A DNA stretch of 51,387 bases, from positions 1 through 51,387 of the forward strand of contig JAGCVY010000102.1 of assembly GCA_017962105.1 (NCBI GenBank), given 5' to 3'. This document shows positions 27,188-34,300 of this stretch, piece by piece. The notes below the pieces were generated by a model. The model made no database searches, was not told the origin of the DNA, and saw only the letters and a program-made list of their open reading frames with translations. Each line of letters opens with the position of its first letter. Positions within the stretch are counted from its first letter, which is position 1. The position numbers were made by a program, and so were the translations under genes. The stretch comes from Lachnospiraceae bacterium (GTDB lineage: Bacteria; Bacillota; Clostridia; Lachnospirales; Lachnospiraceae).

Positions 27188-28948
27188 TTAATCCTTAATC
27201 AGCAGTTCCGGGTGTTCCGCGGGTGCTGCCACCAGCGAATAGTTCGTGTAGTATACGACAAATCCGGGCTTGGCGCCGGCGGGTTTCTTCACATTTTTCT
27301 TAAGAAGATAGTCGACCTCCACCTTCTGCTGCGCGCGTCCCGCGGAGTAGAACGCGGCAAGGCTGCCCGCAAGCTCGAAGAGCTCATCGGGAACCTCCGA
27401 AGTCCCGTTCGTCCGAAGCACGACGTGGGAGCCGGGAATGCCCTTGGCGTGGAACCACCAGTCCCCGCCGTTCGCAAAATGATGCGTCAACTCCTCGTTC
27501 TGGTAATTGTTCCGGCCGACATAGATGTCATAGCCCTCGGGTGTCCGGTAGTGGTACGGACGGCTCGCGGGCTTTTTCGCGGCGCGCTTGTCACCGCGGT
27601 CGCGGCGGAAGCGGAGATATCCGCAGTCCGTGAGCTCGCGGCGGATGTCTGCAAGATCGGATTCCTCCGTGGCAAATTCAAGCGATTCCCGCACGGTCTC
27701 GAGGTGCGCCAGCTCTGCACGGCTCTCCTCGATATGGCCGGCAAGCGCCTCGCCGGTGCGCTTGAGCTTGCTGTATCGCTCGTAGTAGCGCTTGGCGTTA
27801 TCCATCACGGAGAGGGTCTCGTCGAGGGGGATCGTGATCTCCGAGTTGTCGTAGTAGTTCGTGCAGGTGAAGGACTTCGAGCCCGACACCGCGCTGTAGC
27901 CGTAGGTCGTCAGAAGCTCCCCGTAGATGCGGAACTTATCCTTTTTCTCCGTGTCGGCAAACTGCTTCTTCTGCAGATCCAGCTTCTTGGCGACGCGCTC
28001 GATCGCGGTCTGCACCGTGCGGCGCAGCTCCGAGGACTTCTGCCGGATGCGGGTGTTCGGTTCTTTCGTCTCGTAATAGTAGAGCAGCAGATCGCTCAGG
28101 GAGTCGAAGGAACGGCCGGAATAGTTCGGAAAATCCGTGTACACCGTGAGAGGAACAGCGGCATACTCCACGGGAGTTTCTTCCTCTAGGATACAGGTCG
28201 GGATAAACTTCCCGTTTGTCACTGCTGTACACAGCCACGAAAGGGCATCACCAAGCCGTGCGAAAGAAGCGTCGTCCGCCTCCTGCACGTCATTGACCGT
28301 ATCGAGACCCGCGCGGTGCAGGAGTTCGTTGCTGATGACCGGACTTAGGCCGGTTACCGTGGCGTAAACGGCCCGCAGCAGGTCTCCGGACTGTCCGCGG
28401 ATCGCCGCGAGGAGTGTCTCCGTCGGATCCGTGAGCAGGGAATACTTGTCCGCCGTCTTCGGGATGAAATACGGGCGGCCGGGAAGAACTTCGCGGACGG
28501 AACTGACCATTTGGGAGACGCGCTTGATGCTGTCGATGATGGTGTCATCCTCGTCGCAGAAGATGATGTTTGAATGTTTGCCCATCAGCTCGACGATCAG
28601 GTATTTGATCCTGGTATCGCCCATCTCGTCGAGATGCTCGATTTTGATGCGGATGATGCGCTCCAGATCGGGCTGCTCAATCTGAAGGATCCGTGCGGAA
28701 CTCAGGTGCTTGCGGAGAAGCATGCAGAAGTTCGGCGCCGTCAGGGGCGATTGCCGGTTTTCCGTGAGAAGGCACGCAAGGGGCAGGGAAGCACTTGCGG
28801 AGAGATGAAGCCGATAGGTGTCGTAGTTTTTTATCGTAAGGAGAAGCGCGTCGGACTCGGGCTGGGCGATCTTTGTGATACGCCCGCCGACGAGCTTTTC
28901 CTGCCATTCGTGTACAAGGCAGGAAACGGTAATTCCGTCCAGTGCCAT
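27188..28948 (-). CDS. rqcH: Ribosome quality control factor RqcH (NFACT / fibronectin-binding A family)
   Basis: RqcH binds 50S subunits stalled with peptidyl-tRNA and adds C-terminal alanine tails that mark the peptide for proteolysis. The 586 residues have the NFACT order: an N-terminal domain (MALDGITVSCLVHEW, GGRITKI, LIVELMGKHSNIIF), a middle coiled coil (about 290-440), and a C-terminal NFACT-R domain with YDIYVGRNNYQNEELTH and GDWWFHAKGIPGSHVVL. I chose ATG 28948, preceded by GGAGGAAAT, over a longer frame to 29083. The Asp-Arg pair important in B. subtilis RqcH appears as Glu96-Arg97 here. Confidence 0.92.
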   Translation of the reverse strand: MALDGITVSCLVHEWQEKLVGGRITKIAQPESDALLLTIKNYDTYRLHLSASASLPLACLLTENRQSPLTAPNFCMLLRKHLSSARILQIEQPDLERIIRIKIEHLDEMGDTRIKYLIVELMGKHSNIIFCDEDDTIIDSIKRVSQMVSSVREVLPGRPYFIPKTADKYSLLTDPTETLLAAIRGQSGDLLRAVYATVTGLSPVISNELLHRAGLDTVNDVQEADDASFARLGDALSWLCTAVTNGKFIPTCILEEETPVEYAAVPLTVYTDFPNYSGRSFDSLSDLLLYYYETKEPNTRIRQKSSELRRTVQTAIERVAKKLDLQKKQFADTEKKDKFRIYGELLTTYGYSAVSGSKSFTCTNYYDNSEITIPLDETLSVMDNAKRYYERYSKLKRTGEALAGHIEESRAELAHLETVRESLEFATEESDLADIRRELTDCGYLRFRRDRGDKRAAKKPASRPYHYRTPEGYDIYVGRNNYQNEELTHHFANGGDWWFHAKGIPGSHVVLRTNGTSEVPDELFELAGSLAAFYSAGRAQQKVEVDYLLKKNVKKPAGAKPGFVVYYTNYSLVAAPAEHPELLIKD

Positions 28949-29021
28949 GGGATTTCCTCCGGTGGGTAATGCAGATGTTTCCGCCGCAAACCGCTGTGTA
29001 AAGCTCCGACGGAACAGCCAC

Positions 29022-29050
29022 AGTATAGCACAAATCGTTTGACATTGCCA
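29022..29050 (-). promoter_or_regulatory. Predicted rqcH promoter
   Basis: On the minus strand TGGCAA, a 17-base spacer and TATACT, with TG one base before the -10 box (extended -10). It overlaps the divergent promoter for the rhomboid operon, so the two may compete for polymerase. Confidence 0.5.
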
Positions 29051-29067
29051 CGGGAAAAACATATAAT
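29039..29067 (+). promoter_or_regulatory. Perfect-consensus promoter of the rhomboid-like operon
   Basis: TTGACA (29039-29044), 17 bases and TATAAT (29062-29067): both boxes and spacing match consensus exactly. The leader to ATG 29126 is about 52 bases. Confidence 0.87.
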
Positions 29068-29125
29068 AACTACGATTGGACATCTATTTGATGGGGGAGA
29101 TCGAACCACACGGAAAGCAGGTTTT

Positions 29126-30088
29126 ATGATTAACAGATTGGAACGAAAATTCGGCCGTTATGCCATCAAGGGATTGATAAAATACCTGATGCTGTTGTAC
29201 GGACTCGGCCTTGTTTTGTATTTTCTGAATCCTAATTTTTACAATACCTGGCTGGCGCTGGATGTCGAGAAGACATTTTGTCATTTTCAGCTGTGGCGCC
29301 TGGTTACGTTTTTAATTCAGCCGATCCAGCAGACCGAGCCTGGACAGGTCTTCTTCGTGCTGATCACGATGTATTTTTACTATTTCGTCGGAAATATGCT
29401 GGAGTTGAAGTGGGGAAGCTTCCGGTTTAACCTGTTTTATTTTTCGGGGGTTCTCTTCAACATCATCCTGTGTGTCCTGATCTATGTGTTTACGCTGATC
29501 GTCCTCGGCGAGGGGTGGTCTGTCAGTGTCGGGCTGGAATACATCAATCTGGCTATGCTGTTTGCCTTCACGGTGGAATTCGGCGAGGTTCAGGTTTTGT
29601 TGTTCTTCGTGATCCCTATGAAGGTAAAATATCTGGCGGTCTTCTTCGGCGCGATGTATGGGTATCGGTTCATCACCATACTTGTGAAGTTCGGCTGGAA
29701 GTATTTCCTGATGGCGTTTATTCCGTTCCTGATCGGAATTTTGAATTTTGTGATCTACTTCATCGCAACCCGCAAGGAGCGGGCGGTGAGAAGACGCACC
29801 ATCGGCGATATGCGCAGACGCTATGCCTATATGCGCAGCGTTGAGCGCGGTGAGCGCGAGGGCGGCGTGGTGAATACCGCCGGCAATCGCAAGGTCATCA
29901 CCAAGCATCGCTGTGCGGTCTGCGGAAGGACCGAGCTGGACGGAGACGATCTCGAGTTCCGTTTCTGCTCCAAGTGCGAGGGTAACTACGAGTATTGTAT
30001 GGATCATCTCTATACGCACACCCATGTGGTGCGCGAGAAAACCGGCGGTAACCGCCCGGAGAACGCAGGAGACGACAAGGGATTATGA
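29126..30088 (+). CDS. Rhomboid/derlin-like membrane protein with C-terminal zinc-binding domain, likely not a protease
   Basis: The first 215 or so residues form about six hydrophobic segments, with a rhomboid-like region (NMLELKWGSFRFNLFYFSG). The GxSG serine motif and the partner histidine of active rhomboid proteases are not visible in the expected helices, so it looks like an inactive, derlin-type member. After a basic cytosolic stretch, the C-terminus has HRCAVCGRTE, FRFCSKCEGN and YCMDHLYTHTH, enough cysteines and histidines for two zinc sites. ATG 29126 has AAGCAGG. It overlaps the next gene by ATGA. Length is 320 residues. Confidence 0.7.
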   Translation: MINRLERKFGRYAIKGLIKYLMLLYGLGLVLYFLNPNFYNTWLALDVEKTFCHFQLWRLVTFLIQPIQQTEPGQVFFVLITMYFYYFVGNMLELKWGSFRFNLFYFSGVLFNIILCVLIYVFTLIVLGEGWSVSVGLEYINLAMLFAFTVEFGEVQVLLFFVIPMKVKYLAVFFGAMYGYRFITILVKFGWKYFLMAFIPFLIGILNFVIYFIATRKERAVRRRTIGDMRRRYAYMRSVERGEREGGVVNTAGNRKVITKHRCAVCGRTELDGDDLEFRFCSKCEGNYEYCMDHLYTHTHVVREKTGGNRPENAGDDKGL

Positions 30089-31428
30089 GTGTCAAAAGCA
30101 TAGAAAACCGGCTGTGCAGTTCCTTCTACGATATGGCATGGCTGAACCTTTCCGCGGGAATCGAGAATCTGCCGGAGCAGGCAGAGGATCCGGACCGGTT
30201 CCGGCCGATCCTTGCGGAGTATCGCCGGATGTTCCTGAGCACCGGGAAAAAACTCGGAGAGGCGCTGGCTTCCGGCGACAGGGATCAGACGAAGTCCTGT
30301 ACGGAGGAGCTTCTCACGCTTCGCCAGACCCTGTCGGATACCGTGGAGGAGCTTACGAGATACCGCGCGGAGGGCAGACTTTTATACAATGTCCTGCTGC
30401 GCCGGGAGGCGGCTTCCACAGGGACGGGGACAGTGATTGTGGAGGATGAGGTCCGGGACCTCCTCGGGAAAATGTTCGCAAGCGATGATCCGATGATCAC
30501 CAACCTCCGCATCCGTTCCATGGTTGCGGCATTTCCCGTGCGCATGACGAGATCGCGGTTCTATGACCGTATCGCCGGATACCTTTCGCTGTATTCCGGT
30601 CAGGAGGATGACGACGGATTACGGTCCTTTGTCTACCGGCTGCGCGGTGCGGCGGCAATCCGTGAGGAAGGAAAGAAGCCCGTAGCGGCGTTTGATTTTA
30701 CGGAGAATATTCTAAAGCCCGCGAGAGAGGCGGCTGCCTCCGAGCAGGGCGGTGATCTTGATACAGTCACACAGGAACTCGGAGCTCTGAACAAACAGAT
30801 CGACGAGGCCGTGAGTTTTTTGGAGAGCATCGCAAGATGCATTAATCCCTATGCGGCGATCGGGCTTTTGTCCGAACAGTACGATACGCTGGACGAGTTT
30901 TCCTCCGTGGCGGAGGCCCTTCGCCCGGCGGTCGCGATGCAGATCGCAAAAGCTCTCGGGGAAGAGGTTGACGCTTCGGAGTATGAGAGCGCGGCGGACC
31001 GTGCCCACGCGGCGATGGAGCAGTATTTTGAGCCGTTGTCCGTGATGATGGAGACGGAGACCGGAAGGCTTCAGGCGGAGATCGACAAGATGGACGATGA
31101 CACTGCGGAAGGGTATCTCACGGTGATGAAAGCCGCGCGCCTGATGTCGACATCCGCATTTGCCGAATTGACCAACGAACCCGCTGCCGAGGTTACGCCG
31201 GAACGGGTGGAGGAATGCCGCGACACGCTGATCCGCGAGCTGGATGCTCGATTTGAGGGACAGCCCAAGGCGATGGTACGGGAGATCATGGCGGCGGTTC
31301 TCGCAGAGCTGCCGGTCTGGTTTGACAGCCGCACCGAGGTGATGGAATATATGCTGCAGTCCCTGCAGGGATGCCGCACCGACGGCGAGCGGCGGTTTGC
31401 CATCCGTCTGCTGCGGGCAGCACTGTAA
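30085..31428 (+). CDS. Conserved-looking helical protein of unknown function
   Basis: I do not recognise this 447-residue protein. It has no signal peptide, no clear membrane segment and few cysteines. Composition and heptad-like patterning suggest an all-helical cytosolic protein (for example EELLTLRQTLSDTVEELTRY and EELGALNKQIDEAVSFLES-like segments). Codon use resembles its neighbours. Its ATG overlaps the stop of the rhomboid-like gene, so the two are translationally coupled, and the 115-residue protein follows after 46 bases. A role with the membrane protein is plausible but only by context. Confidence 0.7.
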   Translation: MSVKSIENRLCSSFYDMAWLNLSAGIENLPEQAEDPDRFRPILAEYRRMFLSTGKKLGEALASGDRDQTKSCTEELLTLRQTLSDTVEELTRYRAEGRLLYNVLLRREAASTGTGTVIVEDEVRDLLGKMFASDDPMITNLRIRSMVAAFPVRMTRSRFYDRIAGYLSLYSGQEDDDGLRSFVYRLRGAAAIREEGKKPVAAFDFTENILKPAREAAASEQGGDLDTVTQELGALNKQIDEAVSFLESIARCINPYAAIGLLSEQYDTLDEFSSVAEALRPAVAMQIAKALGEEVDASEYESAADRAHAAMEQYFEPLSVMMETETGRLQAEIDKMDDDTAEGYLTVMKAARLMSTSAFAELTNEPAAEVTPERVEECRDTLIRELDARFEGQPKAMVREIMAAVLAELPVWFDSRTEVMEYMLQSLQGCRTDGERRFAIRLLRAAL

Positions 31429-31474
31429 GGGGGCCAATCCGTCCGGGATCAGCCGGACAGTCAGGGAAGACCGT

Positions 31475-31822
31475 ATGCTGAAGTTAGAGAAGTCAATTCG
31501 AACCATTCCCGAGGAGTCCGGAAATCTCGGCGCCATGATCCGCTCGGTGCGGAAGAGCAAGGGCGGCGACGGCGTATTTTGCGTTGTCCGGTCCGATGCG
31601 ACACAGGGGATGATGGAGATTGTTCCGCTTTTGTATGCACGGCTTGAGGCAAAAAGCCGCGATATCGCGGTGCTCGGCCTTGCCGGAAGCAAGAAGAACG
31701 CACTGGAGCTGGTACGGCAGATGGTGGATGAGATGGCAAAACGGGGTGAGTTCGCGGGAGCGAAACCTCTCGGCGCGGACGAGCCTTACACGGAGAAGGA
31801 GCTTTACGAAGCAACGAAGTAA
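31475..31822 (+). CDS. Small conserved protein of unknown function
   Basis: This 115-residue protein is not one I can name. It reads like a compact alpha/beta domain with alternating hydrophobic strands (DGVFCVVRSD, DIAVLGLAGSKKNALELV). An extension to 31397 overlaps the previous gene; I chose ATG 31475, which has AGGGAAG upstream. It sits between the 447-residue unknown and the DUF2953 gene, all on one strand with short gaps. Confidence 0.7.
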   Translation: MLKLEKSIRTIPEESGNLGAMIRSVRKSKGGDGVFCVVRSDATQGMMEIVPLLYARLEAKSRDIAVLGLAGSKKNALELVRQMVDEMAKRGEFAGAKPLGADEPYTEKELYEATK

Positions 31823-31862
31823 CCGGCGTCGGTTTGACAGTTTATCTTGACGGGAGGAGGAA

Positions 31863-32954
31863 ATGGGAGTCGTTTTACTGATTTTGAAAATACTCGGGAT
31901 CACACTCTTATGCATCCTCGGGCTCGTGCTTCTGATACTTGCCCTGGTCTTGTTCGTGCCGATCCGCTACCGCGTTAAGGGAAGCGTAAGGTCGAAGACG
32001 GAGCACGAGGGAACCGTGCTTGTGAGCTGGCTGCTGCGGGCGCTTACGATCCGGGTCATCGAGGATCCCGAAACAAAGACCATCTCCAAGCGGATCCGGA
32101 TTCTGGGATTGTTCGGCAGAAAGTGGGATGAAGTCATTTTCCCCAAGAAAAAGGAAGAGGATGAGGAGGACGAAGAGCCGGAGGAAGATGCGGCCGGGAG
32201 CACATCCCAAAGCGCATCGGAGAGCACATCAGGCGGTTCGACCGCGGGTTCTTCGGAGAGCTCTTCGGGAAATACTTCCGTGAGCCACGCCGAGAGTCCG
32301 GCGGAAACATCTTCGGAAAGCACGTCAGCCGGCAAACCGGAAGCCACCTCCGTAAGCACGTTGCCCGGCAAACCGGAAAACACCTCCGGAAGTACCGCCA
32401 GTGCAGACTACGGCACCAGTGAGAGCGGCGGAGAGACTGCGGAGACCGATGAGAAGCCGAAGAAACGCTCTATTGGAGAGCGGATCGAGGACATGAAGGA
32501 GACAGCGTCCTGCGTTTTGGAATTGTTCTCAAGGCGCAAGGATCTGCTGAAGACATATTTTACCAAGAAATCCACGAAGGCGGCCGTTGCCAAACTGTGG
32601 AAGACGGTCAAATGGCTGCTGAAGACGATCGCACCGCGCAAAGGACACGCGGAGGTGACCTTCGGGTTGAAGGATCCGGAGATGACCGGAAAGGCGTTCG
32701 CCGCAGCTGCATCGCTGTATCCGTGGTACGGCGGGCATATCGATGTGTACCCGGAGTTTTCGGGGGAGAAGCTGGAAGGAGAGGGCGATGTCCGCGGAAG
32801 GCTCCGGCTGTGGGGCGTGGTCATACGGGGACTCAGCATCCTGTTCGACAAGAATATCAAGAAGGTCCGCAGGGAATTCAAGACGGTCAAGGAAACGATG
32901 ATGGGGACGCCTGCGGAGGTCAAAAAAATAATCAAGAAGGAAAATGCGGCCTGA
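31863..32954 (+). CDS. DUF2953 membrane protein (YtfI-like) with Ser/Thr-rich linker
   Basis: The 363-residue protein starts with a strong hydrophobic segment (residues 3-32) followed by VPIRYRVKG, typical of DUF2953. An acidic patch (KKEEDEEDEEPEED) leads to a Ser/Thr/Gly/Glu-rich stretch of roughly 85 residues. The conserved C-terminal domain then has GHAEVTFGLKDPEMTGKA, YPWYGGHIDVYPEF and GRLRLWGVVIRG. In B. subtilis the DUF2953 gene ytfI precedes ytfJ (gerW), and the same order occurs here, which supports both calls. ATG 31863 has GGGAGGAGG. Its biochemical role is unknown. Confidence 0.82.
   Translation: MGVVLLILKILGITLLCILGLVLLILALVLFVPIRYRVKGSVRSKTEHEGTVLVSWLLRALTIRVIEDPETKTISKRIRILGLFGRKWDEVIFPKKKEEDEEDEEPEEDAAGSTSQSASESTSGGSTAGSSESSSGNTSVSHAESPAETSSESTSAGKPEATSVSTLPGKPENTSGSTASADYGTSESGGETAETDEKPKKRSIGERIEDMKETASCVLELFSRRKDLLKTYFTKKSTKAAVAKLWKTVKWLLKTIAPRKGHAEVTFGLKDPEMTGKAFAAAASLYPWYGGHIDVYPEFSGEKLEGEGDVRGRLRLWGVVIRGLSILFDKNIKKVRREFKTVKETMMGTPAEVKKIIKKENAA
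32328..32399 (+). repeat. Two 36-base direct repeats in the DUF2953 linker
   Basis: Adjacent 12-codon units read AGKPEATSVSTL and PGKPENTSGSTA and share most bases, including an identical 13-base core. They lie in the Ser/Thr-rich linker and suggest recent slippage expansion. Confidence 0.7.
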
Positions 32955-32976
32955 GCCCGCGGAAAAGGAGAACAAT

Positions 32977-33396
32977 ATGGCAGATGTGAATTTCAAGGAA
33001 ACAGTACAGAACCTCCTGAACGGAATGGAGGGATTTGTCTCCACGAAGAGCGTGGTGGGCGACGCAAGAACCTTAGAGGACGGAACCGTGATCATTCCTC
33101 TTGTGGACGTGGCGTTCGCGGTTGGTGCAGGCGCATTTAACAAGGATGCAAAGAACCGTGCTACCGGTGCCATGGGCGGAAAAATGTCCCCCTGTGCCGT
33201 GCTGATCATCCGCGACGGCAACACGCGCCTTGTGAGCATCAAGGACCAGGATACCATGTCCCGCATCTTTGAGATGCTTCCCGATGTGGCGGAGCGTGTC
33301 AAGGGCATGATCGGCAAGAAGAAAAAAGACAACGAGGTCTCCGACGAGACCATCAACGAGATCGCAGACGAGCTTCTGAAGGAAGGCGAGGAGTAA
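32977..33396 (+). CDS. gerW: GerW/YtfJ family sporulation protein
   Basis: YtfJ/GerW is a spore protein of B. subtilis needed for germination with L-alanine; homologues are widespread in clostridia. The 139 residues have the family core VSTKSVVGDARTLEDGTVII, VDVAFAVGAGAF and a middle strand pair (SPCAVLIIRDGNTRLVSI). The glycine-rich loop after the core is shorter than usual. ATG 32977 has AAAAGGAG upstream. It follows DUF2953 closely, as in Bacillus. Family membership is well supported; a spore role in this organism is inferred. Confidence 0.85.
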   Translation: MADVNFKETVQNLLNGMEGFVSTKSVVGDARTLEDGTVIIPLVDVAFAVGAGAFNKDAKNRATGAMGGKMSPCAVLIIRDGNTRLVSIKDQDTMSRIFEMLPDVAERVKGMIGKKKKDNEVSDETINEIADELLKEGEE

Positions 33397-33421
33397 TTTC
33401 TCAAAAAACGAAAAATAGTAC

Positions 33422-33450
33422 TTGCATTTTCCGAAGAAGTTTGTTAATAT
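33422..33450 (+). promoter_or_regulatory. Predicted rpmB promoter
   Basis: TTGCAT (33422-33427), 17 bases and TAATAT (33445-33450); TATACT at 33448 is an alternative -10. The -35 overlaps the dispersed octamer ATTTTCCG (33426-33433). Confidence 0.5.
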
Positions 33451-33500
33451 ACTGCTGTTCGGTTTTTTTGAAGTCTTTTTTCAAAAGGAGGTGTAATATC

Positions 33501-33698
33501 ATGGCTAAGTGTGATATTTGCGATAAAGGTGCTCTGTTCGGAAGACAGATCAGCATTACGAGAAGTCAGGTTTCCGGACGTGCCAACAGAATGTGGAAGT
33601 CCAACGTGAAGTCCGTACATGTAAAGGTGAACGGAGGCTCCAAGAAGATGCATGTTTGCACCGCTTGCCTTAGAGCAGGCCTTGTTGAGCGCGCGTAA
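33501..33698 (+). CDS. rpmB: 50S ribosomal protein L28
   Basis: L28 is a small protein of the large ribosomal subunit. The 65 residues contain the family pattern with two Cys pairs (KCDICDKG near the start, VCTACLRAG near the end), so this is the zinc-binding form. The middle is basic (SGRANRMWKSNVKSVHVKV). ATG 33501 has a near-perfect AAAGGAGGTG. It is a single gene between its own promoter and a strong terminator. The asp23-fakA-recG group follows, as in Bacillus. Confidence 0.97.
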   Translation: MAKCDICDKGALFGRQISITRSQVSGRANRMWKSNVKSVHVKVNGGSKKMHVCTACLRAGLVERA

Positions 33699-33719
33699 TT
33701 TTTTGAATTTTGAATGAAG

Positions 33720-33753
33720 AGTCCGATAGTGCAGACGCCTATCGGACTTTTTT
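33720..33753 (+). terminator. Intrinsic terminator after rpmB
   Basis: A perfect 10-base stem (AGTCCGATAG/CTATCGGACT), nine-base loop and a run of T. Confidence 0.93.
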
Positions 33754-33758
33754 CGTTA

Positions 33759-33787
33759 TTGCAATTTCGGGGTGAGTGTAGTATAAT
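33759..33787 (+). promoter_or_regulatory. Promoter of asp23-fakA-recG
   Basis: TTGCAA (33759-33764), 17 bases and a perfect TATAAT (33782-33787). A GATTTGC/GCAAATC hairpin with a 4-base loop (33795-33812) begins at about the expected first transcribed base and may protect the 5' end of the mRNA. Confidence 0.75.
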
Positions 33788-33870
33788 TTGCGGGGATTTG
33801 CGAGGGCAAATCTACGAAATGCCGGCGGCGGGCGAAGGGGAGCGCGGCTGCGGCAGGAAAGAGGTGTAAC

Positions 33871-34227
33871 ATGGACGGAAATTTGGAAACCAAGTACGGG
33901 GAAGTCTATATTGATCTGGATGTAATCGCACAGTATGCGGGATCGGCGGCGGTTGAGAATTTCGGCGTTGTGGGTATGTCCGCGGTAAGCATGAAGGACG
34001 GTCTTGCCAAGCTTTTGCGCCGCGAGAGCCTGAGCCACGGCGTTCAGGTGACGCTCAACGAGAACAAGCTGTCCATTGATCTGCATATCATTGTGTCCTA
34101 CGGCATCAGTGTTGCTACGGTATGCCAGAATTTGTGTGAAACGGTTAAGTACCGCGTGGAAGAATTTTCCGGCTTGACCGTAGAAAAAATAAATGTCTAT
34201 GTCGACGGAGTACGAGTGATCGACTGA
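33871..34227 (+). CDS. Asp23/Gls24 family envelope stress protein (YloU-like)
   Basis: This 118-residue protein belongs to the Asp23/Gls24 family. It opens with GEVYIDLDVIAQYAGSAAVE and has the middle GVVGMSAVSMKDGLAKLL and the closing NLCETVKYRVEEFSGL and VEKINVYVDGVRV. Members are abundant membrane-associated proteins linked to cell-envelope stress; several lie before the DAK2/FakA gene, as here. ATG 33871 has AAAGAGGTG. Conservation is strong, but the molecular role is still poorly defined in the family. Confidence 0.92.
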   Translation: MDGNLETKYGEVYIDLDVIAQYAGSAAVENFGVVGMSAVSMKDGLAKLLRRESLSHGVQVTLNENKLSIDLHIIVSYGISVATVCQNLCETVKYRVEEFSGLTVEKINVYVDGVRVID

Positions 34228-34300
34228 TGACCAACCCCGGCGTGCCGAACCAAATGGCGGCACTGTGCCGCACAGCGGCGGGGAAAAGGAGGAACATAAA

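Noticed and set aside
26342-28189. Two long plus-strand frames (261 and 350 residues)
   Set aside because: Both are antisense to the PHP and RqcH genes, which have strong motifs and Shine-Dalgarno sites.
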